Shown: piece by piece, positions 41,866-48,825 of the stretch
Layout of the letters: every line of letters starts with the position of its first letter
Position numbering within the stretch: position 1 is the first letter of the stretch
NCBI RefSeq assembly: GCF_001411805.1
Contig: NZ_CP007214.1
Coordinates: 1 to 64,000, forward strand
DNA length: 64,000 nucleotides
Direction: 5' to 3'
From: Burkholderia plantarii
Lineage (GTDB): Bacteria; Pseudomonadota; Gammaproteobacteria; Burkholderiales; Burkholderiaceae
Translations under genes and position numbers: made by a program
The notes under the pieces: model-generated
The model's database searches: none
Told to the model about the DNA's origin: nothing
What the model saw: the letters and a program-made list of their open reading frames with translations, nothing else

Positions 41866-43195
41866 CGGAGTAGCCTCCATCGGTTTCGCGGCCGCCGTTG
41901 GCAAGGCCGTCGTTGATATCGCTGACATCGGAGAGGGCGCCGTTGTATTCCGCGCCTTTCATCACGGCGAACTCGACGACGCGGCCGCCATCGGTTTCAA
42001 TCACCGGAAAGAGTTTTTCGGCAGCCCGGATGTAGTACTGCTTGAGGGAGTCCGCGCCCTGCGAGACCCCGCTGCCGATTGCGGAACGACCAACCTGGCT
42101 TGGATTGACGATCGACGTCGTGCCGAGGGCCGTGGTGTTCAACGTGTTGGCGGATTGGCTGAACGCTTGGCCGATCCCGGACGAGATCCCGGCCAACACC
42201 GACATGGCGAGCGCGGAGCCCGACTTCGAGACGAGGCGGCCCCGAACCCCTTCCTTGCCGTCCTCGCCCATCACGGTGCCCTTGATCTCCATCTCGATGG
42301 TCCGGCCGTTCTTCAAGATGCAGTCGAGCGTCTGGCCGTGCATGATCGTGCGCTCGCTCGAGACGTCTCCGTAGGCAGAGGTCAAGATGCGGCATCCCGT
42401 GATGTCGAGCTTCCGGGCGTTCGGCAAATTGGCGAGATCGAGCACCTCGAGGAAGACGTGCAGCGGGTCGTGCTGCGCCTCCCCACCGGTCGGCGCATCA
42501 ACGCCGTTCATCATGAATACCCGCACAAACGCCGTGGCGGGGATGAACGTCACGCCCTTTTTGCCCTTTGCGTTCAGGCAATCCTGCTGAGCTTGCTTGG
42601 CTTGGTCGATGGGCAACGACGAGAAACGCGGATCGACGCAATCGTCGCCGGCCTTCTTGGGCGTCTCGAAGCTGATGATGTCAAGCTTCGGCGCCGGCAC
42701 CGGCGCGTCGCCTGCAACACCTCGAGCGGCCTGGCCGAACGGCGGGTTGAGGATCGCCCCGGACTTCGCCTGCTGCCCGTTGAGTGGAATCGGCTTGTTG
42801 AGGAGCGCGCGATCGCCTGCCGTAGAAGACGCCGCAGCTGGAGCGCTTGCCGCGCTCGCCGGGCCGGCCTTCTTCTCATCGTCGAACTGCTTCTGCAGGT
42901 CAGCTTGCGCCTGGGCGAGCTTCTTCAGTTTTTCCGTCGCGTCATCCGCCTTGCCATTCGCGGCGGCGAGCTGCTTCTTCAGGTCCGCAACCTGCGCCTC
43001 GGACTGCGCACGCCAGGCGTTCTTGTCGTTCTGGTCCCCGACGTGTGCGAACGGGACTGCCGTGGTCGTCTGCTGCACCCCGTTGCCGTGGCGCGTGAAG
43101 AGAAGACCGACGATGAAAAGGGCCGCCAGAAGACCCATGGCCGCCCAGCTGATGATCTTTTGACGCTTCTTGTTTACCTCGTTCGGGTCAGTCAT
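41858..43195 (-). CDS. traB: TraB, VirB10-type core-complex protein
   Basis: This 445-aa bitopic protein has a cytoplasmic N-terminus, one span at about 15-32, a coiled-coil region (60-110) and an Ala-rich linker. The C-terminal VirB10/TraB beta-barrel domain has FIPATAFVRVFMMNGVDAPTGG, CRILTSAYGDVSSERT, LDCILKNG and KGTVMGEDGKEGVRGRLVSK. TraB spans the envelope, connecting inner-membrane ATPases to the TraK/TraV outer ring. ATG 43195 overlaps the end of traK. Confidence 0.94.
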   Translation of the reverse strand: MTDPNEVNKKRQKIISWAAMGLLAALFIVGLLFTRHGNGVQQTTTAVPFAHVGDQNDKNAWRAQSEAQVADLKKQLAAANGKADDATEKLKKLAQAQADLQKQFDDEKKAGPASAASAPAAASSTAGDRALLNKPIPLNGQQAKSGAILNPPFGQAARGVAGDAPVPAPKLDIISFETPKKAGDDCVDPRFSSLPIDQAKQAQQDCLNAKGKKGVTFIPATAFVRVFMMNGVDAPTGGEAQHDPLHVFLEVLDLANLPNARKLDITGCRILTSAYGDVSSERTIMHGQTLDCILKNGRTIEMEIKGTVMGEDGKEGVRGRLVSKSGSALAMSVLAGISSGIGQAFSQSANTLNTTALGTTSIVNPSQVGRSAIGSGVSQGADSLKQYYIRAAEKLFPVIETDGGRVVEFAVMKGAEYNGALSDVSDINDGLANGGRETDGGYSDE

Positions 43196-43928
43196 GCTCG
43201 CCTCGCTCCCGAACCACGTAGACAATCGTGCTGGCGCCGGCCGGCAGACTGGTATCCTCGATCGCGACGGCGAGCACCCCGGGCGCGTACAGTTCACGCT
43301 CATCGAGCGTCAGGTCGTTGTGCGAGGTGTTCGCGAGGGTGTACGTTTCGCCCACAAGATCGCCGTCGCTGTATTCGCGGACACGAGTAAGCGTCGCCTC
43401 CTTCCAGAGCGGCACGGCTGTCTCTACCGATGTGTACGCGACCTGCGGCGCGGACTGCGCCCCGGACATGGCCAGCATCAGCAACTTCACGTGACGCTGG
43501 AAAGCGGATGCACGAAGGGCGCGGCTCGTGCGCGACGCCGGCGGCTCGATGCGAACATCTTCGGCCGGCCGCGGTCCCGGCACGAGCGTGAGGCGGTAGC
43601 TCACGCCGGCGTCGTCGAAGACGAAGAGCGTGATGGTTTCGTTGAGCGCACTCGGGTTGGATGGCTTGAACCAGAACTGGCTGCCGGCCTGCGTCCAGGA
43701 GAGCGAGCCAGGCACGGTCGGCACCACCTTGGTGATTTGCCGGCCGCCCGACATCGTGAGGAGGTTGTACTCCGCCGCGGACACGGCAACCTGTTGGGCC
43801 TGGCGATCCGCGCCCTTGACCAACGAAATCGCCTTGGCCGGCCCGGCGACGAGCAGCGCAGCGAGCGGCACGACGAGCGGGAACACTAGCCGCGCGATGC
43901 CGCGGCAACGGAGGTGGGATGCTTTCAT
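43188..43928 (-). CDS. traK: TraK, VirB9-like secretin-type core protein
   Basis: This 246-aa exported protein has a signal peptide cut after AKA near residue 33. The N-terminal TraK domain includes NLLTMSGGRQITKVVPTVPG, and the C-terminal domain ends in ELYAPGVLAVAIE and AGASTIVYVV. TraK is the VirB9 homologue in the outer-membrane core, bound by TraV and TraB. ATG 43928 overlaps the traE stop (ATGA). A much longer open frame upstream lies inside traE and is not used. Confidence 0.93.
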   Translation of the reverse strand: MKASHLRCRGIARLVFPLVVPLAALLVAGPAKAISLVKGADRQAQQVAVSAAEYNLLTMSGGRQITKVVPTVPGSLSWTQAGSQFWFKPSNPSALNETITLFVFDDAGVSYRLTLVPGPRPAEDVRIEPPASRTSRALRASAFQRHVKLLMLAMSGAQSAPQVAYTSVETAVPLWKEATLTRVREYSDGDLVGETYTLANTSHNDLTLDERELYAPGVLAVAIEDTSLPAGASTIVYVVRERGEHD

Positions 43929-44536
43929 GATGCCTTCTGCGCGGGAGGTACGAGAGGTTCGATGCCCTTCGTGCCCCGCTGCGCTTCGCGGATATCGAGG
44001 AGCGTGAGGCGCCCGAACAGCGAGATGTCGAAATAGACGACGAAGGCTTTTTGCTCGGTGCTCGTGAGCTTGCCGGAGATGTAGGTGGTGATCGTTGCCG
44101 GAAACTTGACCGACATGCTGCGGAGGTCGACGTCGGCCGATCCTGCGGGCTCGGCGACGCTGGTGACGCCGTCGTGCTTGAGCTGGAGCGCGTCGGCGTC
44201 CCATTGCGTCTTCAACTCGGCGCGACGCCCATCGTTGACCATGGACAGGAGGATTCGCTCGTTGCTTTCGACAGTATTGGGCGACACGCTCTTGGCCAGG
44301 GAGAGCACGTAGGCGGCCTGATCGGCGAGATACTCCTCGTTCGCGTAGCGCGCGCCGATCACGTACGTACCACGCACGGCCGGGGGCATGATCACGACGC
44401 GCTGCGTCACGACCAACCATGCGCAGACGAGCGCGATCACCACGCTCGACGTTCCGTTGACGAGCAGGAGCTTCCTGAAGAACCGGTTGTCGGCGCGCAG
44501 TGCATCTCGCGATTTGGCGGCCTTTTCTGGCGTCAT
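43925..44536 (-). CDS. traE: TraE, VirB5/VirB8-like pilus assembly protein
   Basis: This 203-aa bitopic protein has one N-terminal span at about 28-46 and a periplasmic TraE domain (YLADQAAYVLSLAKSVSPNTV, MSVKFPATITTYISGKLTSTEQKAFVVYF). TraE is needed for F pilus assembly and is structurally VirB8-like. It lies 4 bp after traL and is coupled to traK. Confidence 0.93.
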   Translation of the reverse strand: MTPEKAAKSRDALRADNRFFRKLLLVNGTSSVVIALVCAWLVVTQRVVIMPPAVRGTYVIGARYANEEYLADQAAYVLSLAKSVSPNTVESNERILLSMVNDGRRAELKTQWDADALQLKHDGVTSVAEPAGSADVDLRSMSVKFPATITTYISGKLTSTEQKAFVVYFDISLFGRLTLLDIREAQRGTKGIEPLVPPAQKAS

Positions 44537-44540
44537 GACG

Positions 44541-44828
44541 TCACCCGTTCAATTCACGGATCGCGGAGGGAGGCAGCGCCTTGAGCGTGGGCTGACCGAA
44601 GACCCAATACCCGATGTGGGCAGACATGCCGGGGTGTCGGCCCGAACTGAACTTCTGCCAACCGTAGGCGAGTGCGACGCCGACCGTGACGCCGAGCAGC
44701 ACGTGCCCGAGCATGATTCCACCCACGATGCCGACCATGCCGATGAACGCGACGTCCTTTCGGAAAAAGAGGAATTTCTCCGGATCGTCGAGTCGGCTCG
44801 GGATGTAATGGTTGAGATCTTCTGACAT
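44541..44828 (-). CDS. traL: TraL, pilus assembly protein
   Basis: This 95-aa VirB3-like protein has the TraL start HYIPSRLDDPEKFLFF and a hydrophobic hairpin at about 27-58, then PGMSAHIGYWVFGQP with the usual aromatic end. It assists pilin assembly at the inner membrane. ATG 44828 follows traA by 11 bp. The order traA-L-E-K-B is as in F. Confidence 0.92.
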   Translation of the reverse strand: MSEDLNHYIPSRLDDPEKFLFFRKDVAFIGMVGIVGGIMLGHVLLGVTVGVALAYGWQKFSSGRHPGMSAHIGYWVFGQPTLKALPPSAIRELNG

Positions 44829-44839
44829 GGCAGCGCGGC

Positions 44840-45229
44840 TTAGATCGTCGCCGTGTATTCGCCGTCGATGATGCCGACGATGAGACTCGAGACAATGCCG
44901 ATGCCCGACGGCTGCACGAACGCCCACGTGTCCTTCTTGAACAACGCCATGGCCGTCCCGAAAATGACGCCCCCGAGTGCAAGGATCTTGGCGGGATTTC
45001 CCTTGGCCCAACCTTCGACCGTGGTCGAAGCTTGAGCGTATTCAGCACCGTCCGTTCCGAGCGCGATATGGGCGAACAGAAGAAGGCTCACCGTCGCGAA
45101 TGCGATGGAAGCCGCGAGGATGTGTTGACGGATCTTCGGATCGCCGAGGCTCGCCTGGATGCGATCCTCGAGCGCAATGAGGCGAAGGGCGAAACGGATT
45201 TCGAGCTGCGATACGGCGTTGGCGATCAT
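44840..45229 (-). CDS. traA: TraA propilin (F-type)
   Basis: This is a 129-aa propilin with a long leader, as in F TraA. Probable cleavage after AQA (65-67) would leave a mature pilin of about 62 residues with two hydrophobic segments: PAKILALGGVIFGTAMAL and PSGIGIVSSLIVGIIDG around KKDTW. The N-terminal 30 residues of the leader are hydrophilic. GAGG precedes ATG 45229. In F, LepB cleaves, TraQ inserts and TraX acetylates the pilin. No traX or traQ is visible here, while an S26 peptidase is encoded at 32242. Confidence 0.88.
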   Translation of the reverse strand: MIANAVSQLEIRFALRLIALEDRIQASLGDPKIRQHILAASIAFATVSLLLFAHIALGTDGAEYAQASTTVEGWAKGNPAKILALGGVIFGTAMALFKKDTWAFVQPSGIGIVSSLIVGIIDGEYTATI

Positions 45230-45275
45230 GTGGTCCTCGCGCGGTGTGGGCTGTTGGCCAGGTACTGTTCTTGTA

Positions 45276-45306
45276 GTGCTCGTGCCGTTACGGGCGGCAC
45301 GAGCAC
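45276..45306. repeat. Perfect 12-bp hairpin upstream of traA
   Basis: GTGCTCGTGCCG (45276-45287) and CGGCACGAGCAC (45295-45306) flank a 7-nt loop, 47 bp before the traA start. No T-run follows on the minus strand. It could be an operator, a transcription pause, or an mRNA structure that gives traA a stable 5' end for high pilin expression. Confidence 0.65.
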
Positions 45307-45417
45307 GGTTCAGGGGAGAGAAATTCGTAAAAAAAATCCGAAACTTCACAATCAATTTGCAGTCCTTACTTAATAATTTCCTCCTATTGGAAATGACGAT
45401 TTTGTTAGATGCGCCTT

Positions 45418-45810
45418 TTATCGATCCGCGAAGCGTTGCGGCCCGAACTTGTCGTCAGGAAGCACGGCACACCGCGGCATTGCTGCGGCAGAATGCGCAT
45501 GGCGAACGCGACGCACCACCTTCGTGCCACGTTTGCGCGCTTTGCTGCGATGGGGCACCGCCGGCGGTGTAGTGACAGCTACTGCCGCCGCACGGGCGCT
45601 CGAATAGACCGGCGCGGGAGCGCGCTGCGGAATCGGATCAGGCAGGTGTTTGATCGTCGGTTCGGGGCAGGTTGCGGGCGAGCAAAAGACATACTGGCCA
45701 GCGCCGGGCGCGCCGATCTCGGTCACCGCGTAGTCCGGGAGGCGCGGCGAAGCAGCGCAGGGGTGGGCAAAAGCAGCGGCAACAGCGCAAAGCATTGCGG
45801 CGAGCTTCAT
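45418..45810 (-). CDS. Small exported protein upstream of traA, unknown
   Basis: This 130-aa protein has a signal peptide cut after CAA near residue 20. The mature chain has two cysteines (FCSPATCPEP), a proline-rich middle (about 45-85) and a very basic C-terminal part (RSKARKRGTKVVRRVRHAH). It is not recognised. It starts in an ATGA overlap with the transglycosylase stop and is followed by 188 bp of AT-rich leader before traA. It probably acts in the periplasm in the transfer apparatus. Confidence 0.6.
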   Translation of the reverse strand: MKLAAMLCAVAAAFAHPCAASPRLPDYAVTEIGAPGAGQYVFCSPATCPEPTIKHLPDPIPQRAPAPVYSSARAAAVAVTTPPAVPHRSKARKRGTKVVRRVRHAHSAAAMPRCAVLPDDKFGPQRFADR

Positions 45811-46358
45811 TTAGCGCCCCCGTTCGCCGAGATCGGGGCAGCGGACTGTGCGCGGTATCCAGCGTAGGCGCGCTGAACAAGCCGCACGTACTTGGCTTGC
45901 GCGGCGAGGTTCGAGGAAGCGGGGCCGGCGTTGTAGCAGCCCACGGCGGCCCACGTGGCCCCCTTGCTGCGGATGCAGCTGGCGAGCACCCAAGCGCTCA
46001 GCTTCAAGTTGACGCAGGGATCGAGCAGGTCCTGGCGGGTCACGCCATAGGAGACGAGTTCGGGTAGGTGGATATCGTTGATCTGCGCCGCGCCCCAAGC
46101 TCGATGGCCGCCGGACAGCTTCGGGCCAACTGCCCCGGGCAACCCGCGCGACTCAACCCACGTGATTGCGCGGAGGAGGTCAGGATCCAGCTGATAGAGT
46201 GCGGCCGCGTCAACGAAGGGGTCGCCGTGGCAGGCCGACGCGGCTGCCGGGACTGCGAACATCGCGGCGAGCACCACGGCACCGATGGCTATCACCGGTC
46301 GTTTCGAACGTTCCGTTATGTTAAGGCCGCGACGCAGGCGACCCGCATGGCCGACCAT
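45807..46358 (-). CDS. Lytic transglycosylase, VirB1/gene X-like
   Basis: This 183-aa exported protein has a signal peptide following a basic start and a soluble-lytic-transglycosylase (SLT) domain: catalytic glutamate in AITWVESRG, then GAAQINDIHL and the C-terminal CYNAGP. VirB1-type enzymes open peptidoglycan locally so the secretion channel can pass. F carries a similar gene (orf169) beside oriT at the head of its transfer region, matching this position. The start is uncertain: ATG 46358 has only a weak ribosome-binding site. Confidence 0.88.
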   Translation of the reverse strand: MVGHAGRLRRGLNITERSKRPVIAIGAVVLAAMFAVPAAASACHGDPFVDAAALYQLDPDLLRAITWVESRGLPGAVGPKLSGGHRAWGAAQINDIHLPELVSYGVTRQDLLDPCVNLKLSAWVLASCIRSKGATWAAVGCYNAGPASSNLAAQAKYVRLVQRAYAGYRAQSAAPISANGGAK

Positions 46359-46806
46359 CCGCGACAACTGCAGGGAATAAAAAGGGTAGCGCGAGAAGTC
46401 TGCGCTGCGCACTACCAGGCCGCCTGCTTCCGAGCATCGAGAGCATATGAGTTTCAGGCGGGACGCGAGAGAGAGGCTCGCGCCGAGAGACGTCGTCCGC
46501 GGCGGTTGAGAGTCGCGGCGTTCAAAATGAGAGAAGATGGATTGGGAAAGAAAAACAATCAGCACGCCTCCCGAACGGGCGTGCGTCGACTCGCGTGGCA
46601 GTTCCTCGGCAGAAGAGGAGCCGCAAACCGATGCGTGATCGAATCGGAATCCGTAAGCAACGGACGTAGTTAATGAGTCAATCCCATACGATTGACGTAC
46701 AATACCCTCAGCCACGAGTGGTCTCTCTCAGCTTTAGCCAGCTATGTACTTGTGGTCAGGACACGCCGGGAGCTGCAACTCTCAGCGTGTCCACCGCTAC
46801 CGCGTT
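46359..46806. other. Non-coding stretch at the head of the tra operon
   Basis: No gene is seen in about 450 bp. It holds a minus-strand terminator (46545-46584), an inverted repeat TCAATC-CCATAC-GATTGA (46678-46695) and an imperfect hairpin with 8-bp outer arms (GGACACGC 46759-46766, GCGTGTCC 46785-46792). The tra promoter should lie between 46358 and 46545, but I find no clear -35/-10 pair. By analogy with F, where orf169 adjoins oriT, this area is one of two candidates for oriT. Confidence 0.45.
46545..46584 (-). terminator. Terminator before the tra operon
   Basis: On the minus strand GCACGCC, a 9-nt loop and GGCGTGC are followed by TGATTGTTTTTCTTT. It would end transcripts of the small gene at 46807-47100 and insulate the tra operon. 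Confidence 0.6.
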
Positions 46807-47100
46807 TTATAAATACACACTAAAACTTTTCACTCCGGGAAATTGATCTCGGATGAACGAGGCAAGAAAATTCAACCCCTTCCAATTGCGCGCTCCGCCT
46901 CGCGCTGCATTCAATAGGTACTTCTTTTTCCCGTCCGCGGATGAGACCTGTAGTTGCCAGCAGAACTCCCCGTCGATCCGCGTGCGAACCGCTGACAGGT
47001 GGTAGGTCGGCTCTGCCTCTAGCAGGACCGTAAGCTCCCGTGACGTTAGCCCTTGCATCTTCCTTCTCGATCTGGAACGCAAAGGGCTAAGTATCGCCAT
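46807..47100 (-). CDS. Small basic protein upstream of the tra operon, unknown
   Basis: This 97-aa basic protein (possibly 83 aa from an internal ATG, MQGLTSREL) is not recognised with confidence. It has a compact alpha/beta look: LTSRELTVLLEAEPTYHL, a strand pair RIDGEFCWQLQVSS, a basic KKKYLLNAARGG segment and a C-terminal helix. Size, charge and position beside the transglycosylase would suit a relaxosome accessory protein or a transfer regulator. That is inference. Confidence 0.55.
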   Translation of the reverse strand: MAILSPLRSRSRRKMQGLTSRELTVLLEAEPTYHLSAVRTRIDGEFCWQLQVSSADGKKKYLLNAARGGARNWKGLNFLASFIRDQFPGVKSFSVYL

Positions 47101-47417
47101 GCCACCTCAATAGTAAATCTCCGCGCAACATATCGCGGATTTATTCTTACAAATCTTTGTTGTGATTATACAGATCGAAGATTTGTTGTCAAAGAACTTC
47201 TTTCAGCGACATGCGCAGCATCGACCAGACAATAGAATCGGACTAATTTATTATGCACATTAATAGCTATTGACAATCATGCTGAAACTTGGAATCGCTG
47301 CCGAGACCTGCCCTCGGTCTCGCGCCAAGGCTCGCAACGGGCAGCAGCAGATTTCGGACCAGTATAGCCAGATGAATCGGATTGCATAACTAGCAAGACT
47401 TCTAGACTTTCGTTGCT
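47101..47417. other. AT-rich non-coding stretch with inverted repeats
   Basis: About 320 bp without a gene, clearly AT-richer than the backbone. Inverted repeats: AAATC-T-CCGCG (47115-47125) with CGCGGATTT (47134-47142), and CAAATCTT (47150-47157) with AAGATTTG (47178-47185). Such composition and repeats fit an oriT or regulatory region, but I cannot identify a nic sequence. It also marks the border between backbone and the nitrilase insert. Confidence 0.4.
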
Positions 47418-48311
47418 TTAAGCGGGATAGTCGCGCGCGAATGTTGCCGTAAGGAACGAAAGCACCGCATTGATCCGCGGCAACCGTTGGAAGTTGACGA
47501 GGGTACTCATCCACACCTCTCGCCTGACGTTGATCTCGTCGAGCAATACCGGGTGTAGTCCAAATCGTTCGGGGCGAGAGAACGCCGGCAGCATCACGAG
47601 ACCCGCGCCTGCAGCTGCCGCAAACATCTGAGAAAGCATGCTGCTCGAGTGAAACGAGTAGGTCGGGTTGGCGACCCCTTCCTCAAGCCATCGGACGATA
47701 TCCAGCTGGATCAACTCGTCGATATAGCCTGCAAATTGGTGTTTTGAAAGGTCCGCGACAGACGCGGGCGTCCCACATCGAGCAAAGTAGTCGTGGCTCC
47801 CGTACAGATGACAGCCGAATTCGCCGATTTTCGTTGCATGTAGATTTTTGCCGGGAGGCTGGAAGAAGCCTAAAAAAACGTCGGCCTCCCGGTGTGTCAC
47901 ACGGACGTCACGGGAGGAAGTCACCAGCTCGATGACGATGTCAGGCGTGGTTCGCTTAAAACGCGCGAATTGCTCGCTGAGGTACAGTGAGGCGATCCCT
48001 TCCATCGTTGCGATGCGGACGATCCCTGAGGGGCTGACCTCGCCCCCTCCTAACTGGCTCGCAGCGGCAAGAACGCTCGCCTCCATCGAAGCAACATGCT
48101 CGAATATCAATCGACCATGTGCGTTTACGCGGTACCCGGTATGGTCCCTCTCGAAAAGCGGTGTTCCCATGTCATGCTCAAGCGCGCTGATCCGTCGACC
48201 TGCCGTGGCATGATCAATGCCGAGCAGGCGCCCCGCTTGCGACAAGCTGCCGGTGCGTGCGAGCACTAGGAACACGCGTAGATGGTTCCAGTTCAATCGA
48301 TTGATGTTCAC
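47418..48311 (-). CDS. LysR-type transcriptional regulator
   Basis: This is a 297-aa LysR-family regulator. The N-terminal winged helix-turn-helix covers residues 4-65 (LRVFLVLARTGSLSQAGRLLGIDHATAGRRISALE). The rest is a periplasmic-binding-like effector domain with DVFLGFFQPP and a C-terminal AAGAGLVMLPAF. I prefer GTG 48311, which follows GGAGAG and gives the normal LysR length. An upstream ATG (48350) would place the operator-like inverted repeat inside the gene. It is divergent from the symporter-nitrilase genes and probably controls them and itself. Confidence 0.9.
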   Translation of the reverse strand: MNINRLNWNHLRVFLVLARTGSLSQAGRLLGIDHATAGRRISALEHDMGTPLFERDHTGYRVNAHGRLIFEHVASMEASVLAAASQLGGGEVSPSGIVRIATMEGIASLYLSEQFARFKRTTPDIVIELVTSSRDVRVTHREADVFLGFFQPPGKNLHATKIGEFGCHLYGSHDYFARCGTPASVADLSKHQFAGYIDELIQLDIVRWLEEGVANPTYSFHSSSMLSQMFAAAAGAGLVMLPAFSRPERFGLHPVLLDEINVRREVWMSTLVNFQRLPRINAVLSFLTATFARDYPA

Positions 48312-48327
48312 GGTCAACTCTCCATCG

Positions 48328-48354
48328 GCACATGCCACAGTTTCACGCATGTGC
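48328..48354. promoter_or_regulatory. Operator-like inverted repeat before the LysR gene
   Basis: GCACATGC and GCATGTGC, perfect 8-bp arms 11 bp apart, lie just before the LysR start in the divergent intergenic region. A second small repeat, GCACA-GGCT-TGTGC, lies at 48361-48374. The spacing suits a LysR recognition site. Confidence 0.55.
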
Positions 48355-48474
48355 AGTTTCGCACAGGCTTGTGCTGTTTTTCTATTTCGTTTATGGGCTC
48401 TATGTTTGTAGACTCACGTCGAGCCGCCACCGAGAGAGATGCGGCTAATCGACAAAAACGATATCTGAGAGAGC

Positions 48475-48825
48475 ATGACCGAAATGTCACACGAACATAA
48501 TGAATGGCGCGACGTTCTCGCGAACTCGCAGTTCCGCACGATCGCTATAAAACGCCGTAATGCGATAGTCGCCGTCGGCGCTTTCGCCGCCGCGTACTAC
48601 TTCGCAATCCCCGCAGTGATTGCCTGGGCTCCAGCTCTGTTCACGATCCGTTTGACGGGTGGATTCAACCTCGGAGTGGCATTCGCAATATCGCAATACC
48701 CTGTCGGCGGGCTGCTATGCTGGGTTTTCATGCGGAGCATGGCGCGACTGGACCGCGAACGCCAAGCGTTCATGAGCGGTCGCGGTACGGGGTCGGACGC
48801 TCGGGAGATGAGTCATGCGCAATGA
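48475..48825 (+). CDS. DUF485 membrane protein
   Basis: This 116-aa protein of the DUF485 family has two membrane spans (about 30-55 and 65-90) with the usual ARTIAIKRRNAIVAVG-like start (QFRTIAIKRRN) and FNLGVAFAISQYPVG. DUF485 proteins are encoded next to sodium:solute symporters such as acetate permease ActP and probably serve them. GAGAGAG precedes ATG 48475. It overlaps the symporter start by 11 bp. Confidence 0.9.
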   Translation: MTEMSHEHNEWRDVLANSQFRTIAIKRRNAIVAVGAFAAAYYFAIPAVIAWAPALFTIRLTGGFNLGVAFAISQYPVGGLLCWVFMRSMARLDRERQAFMSGRGTGSDAREMSHAQ

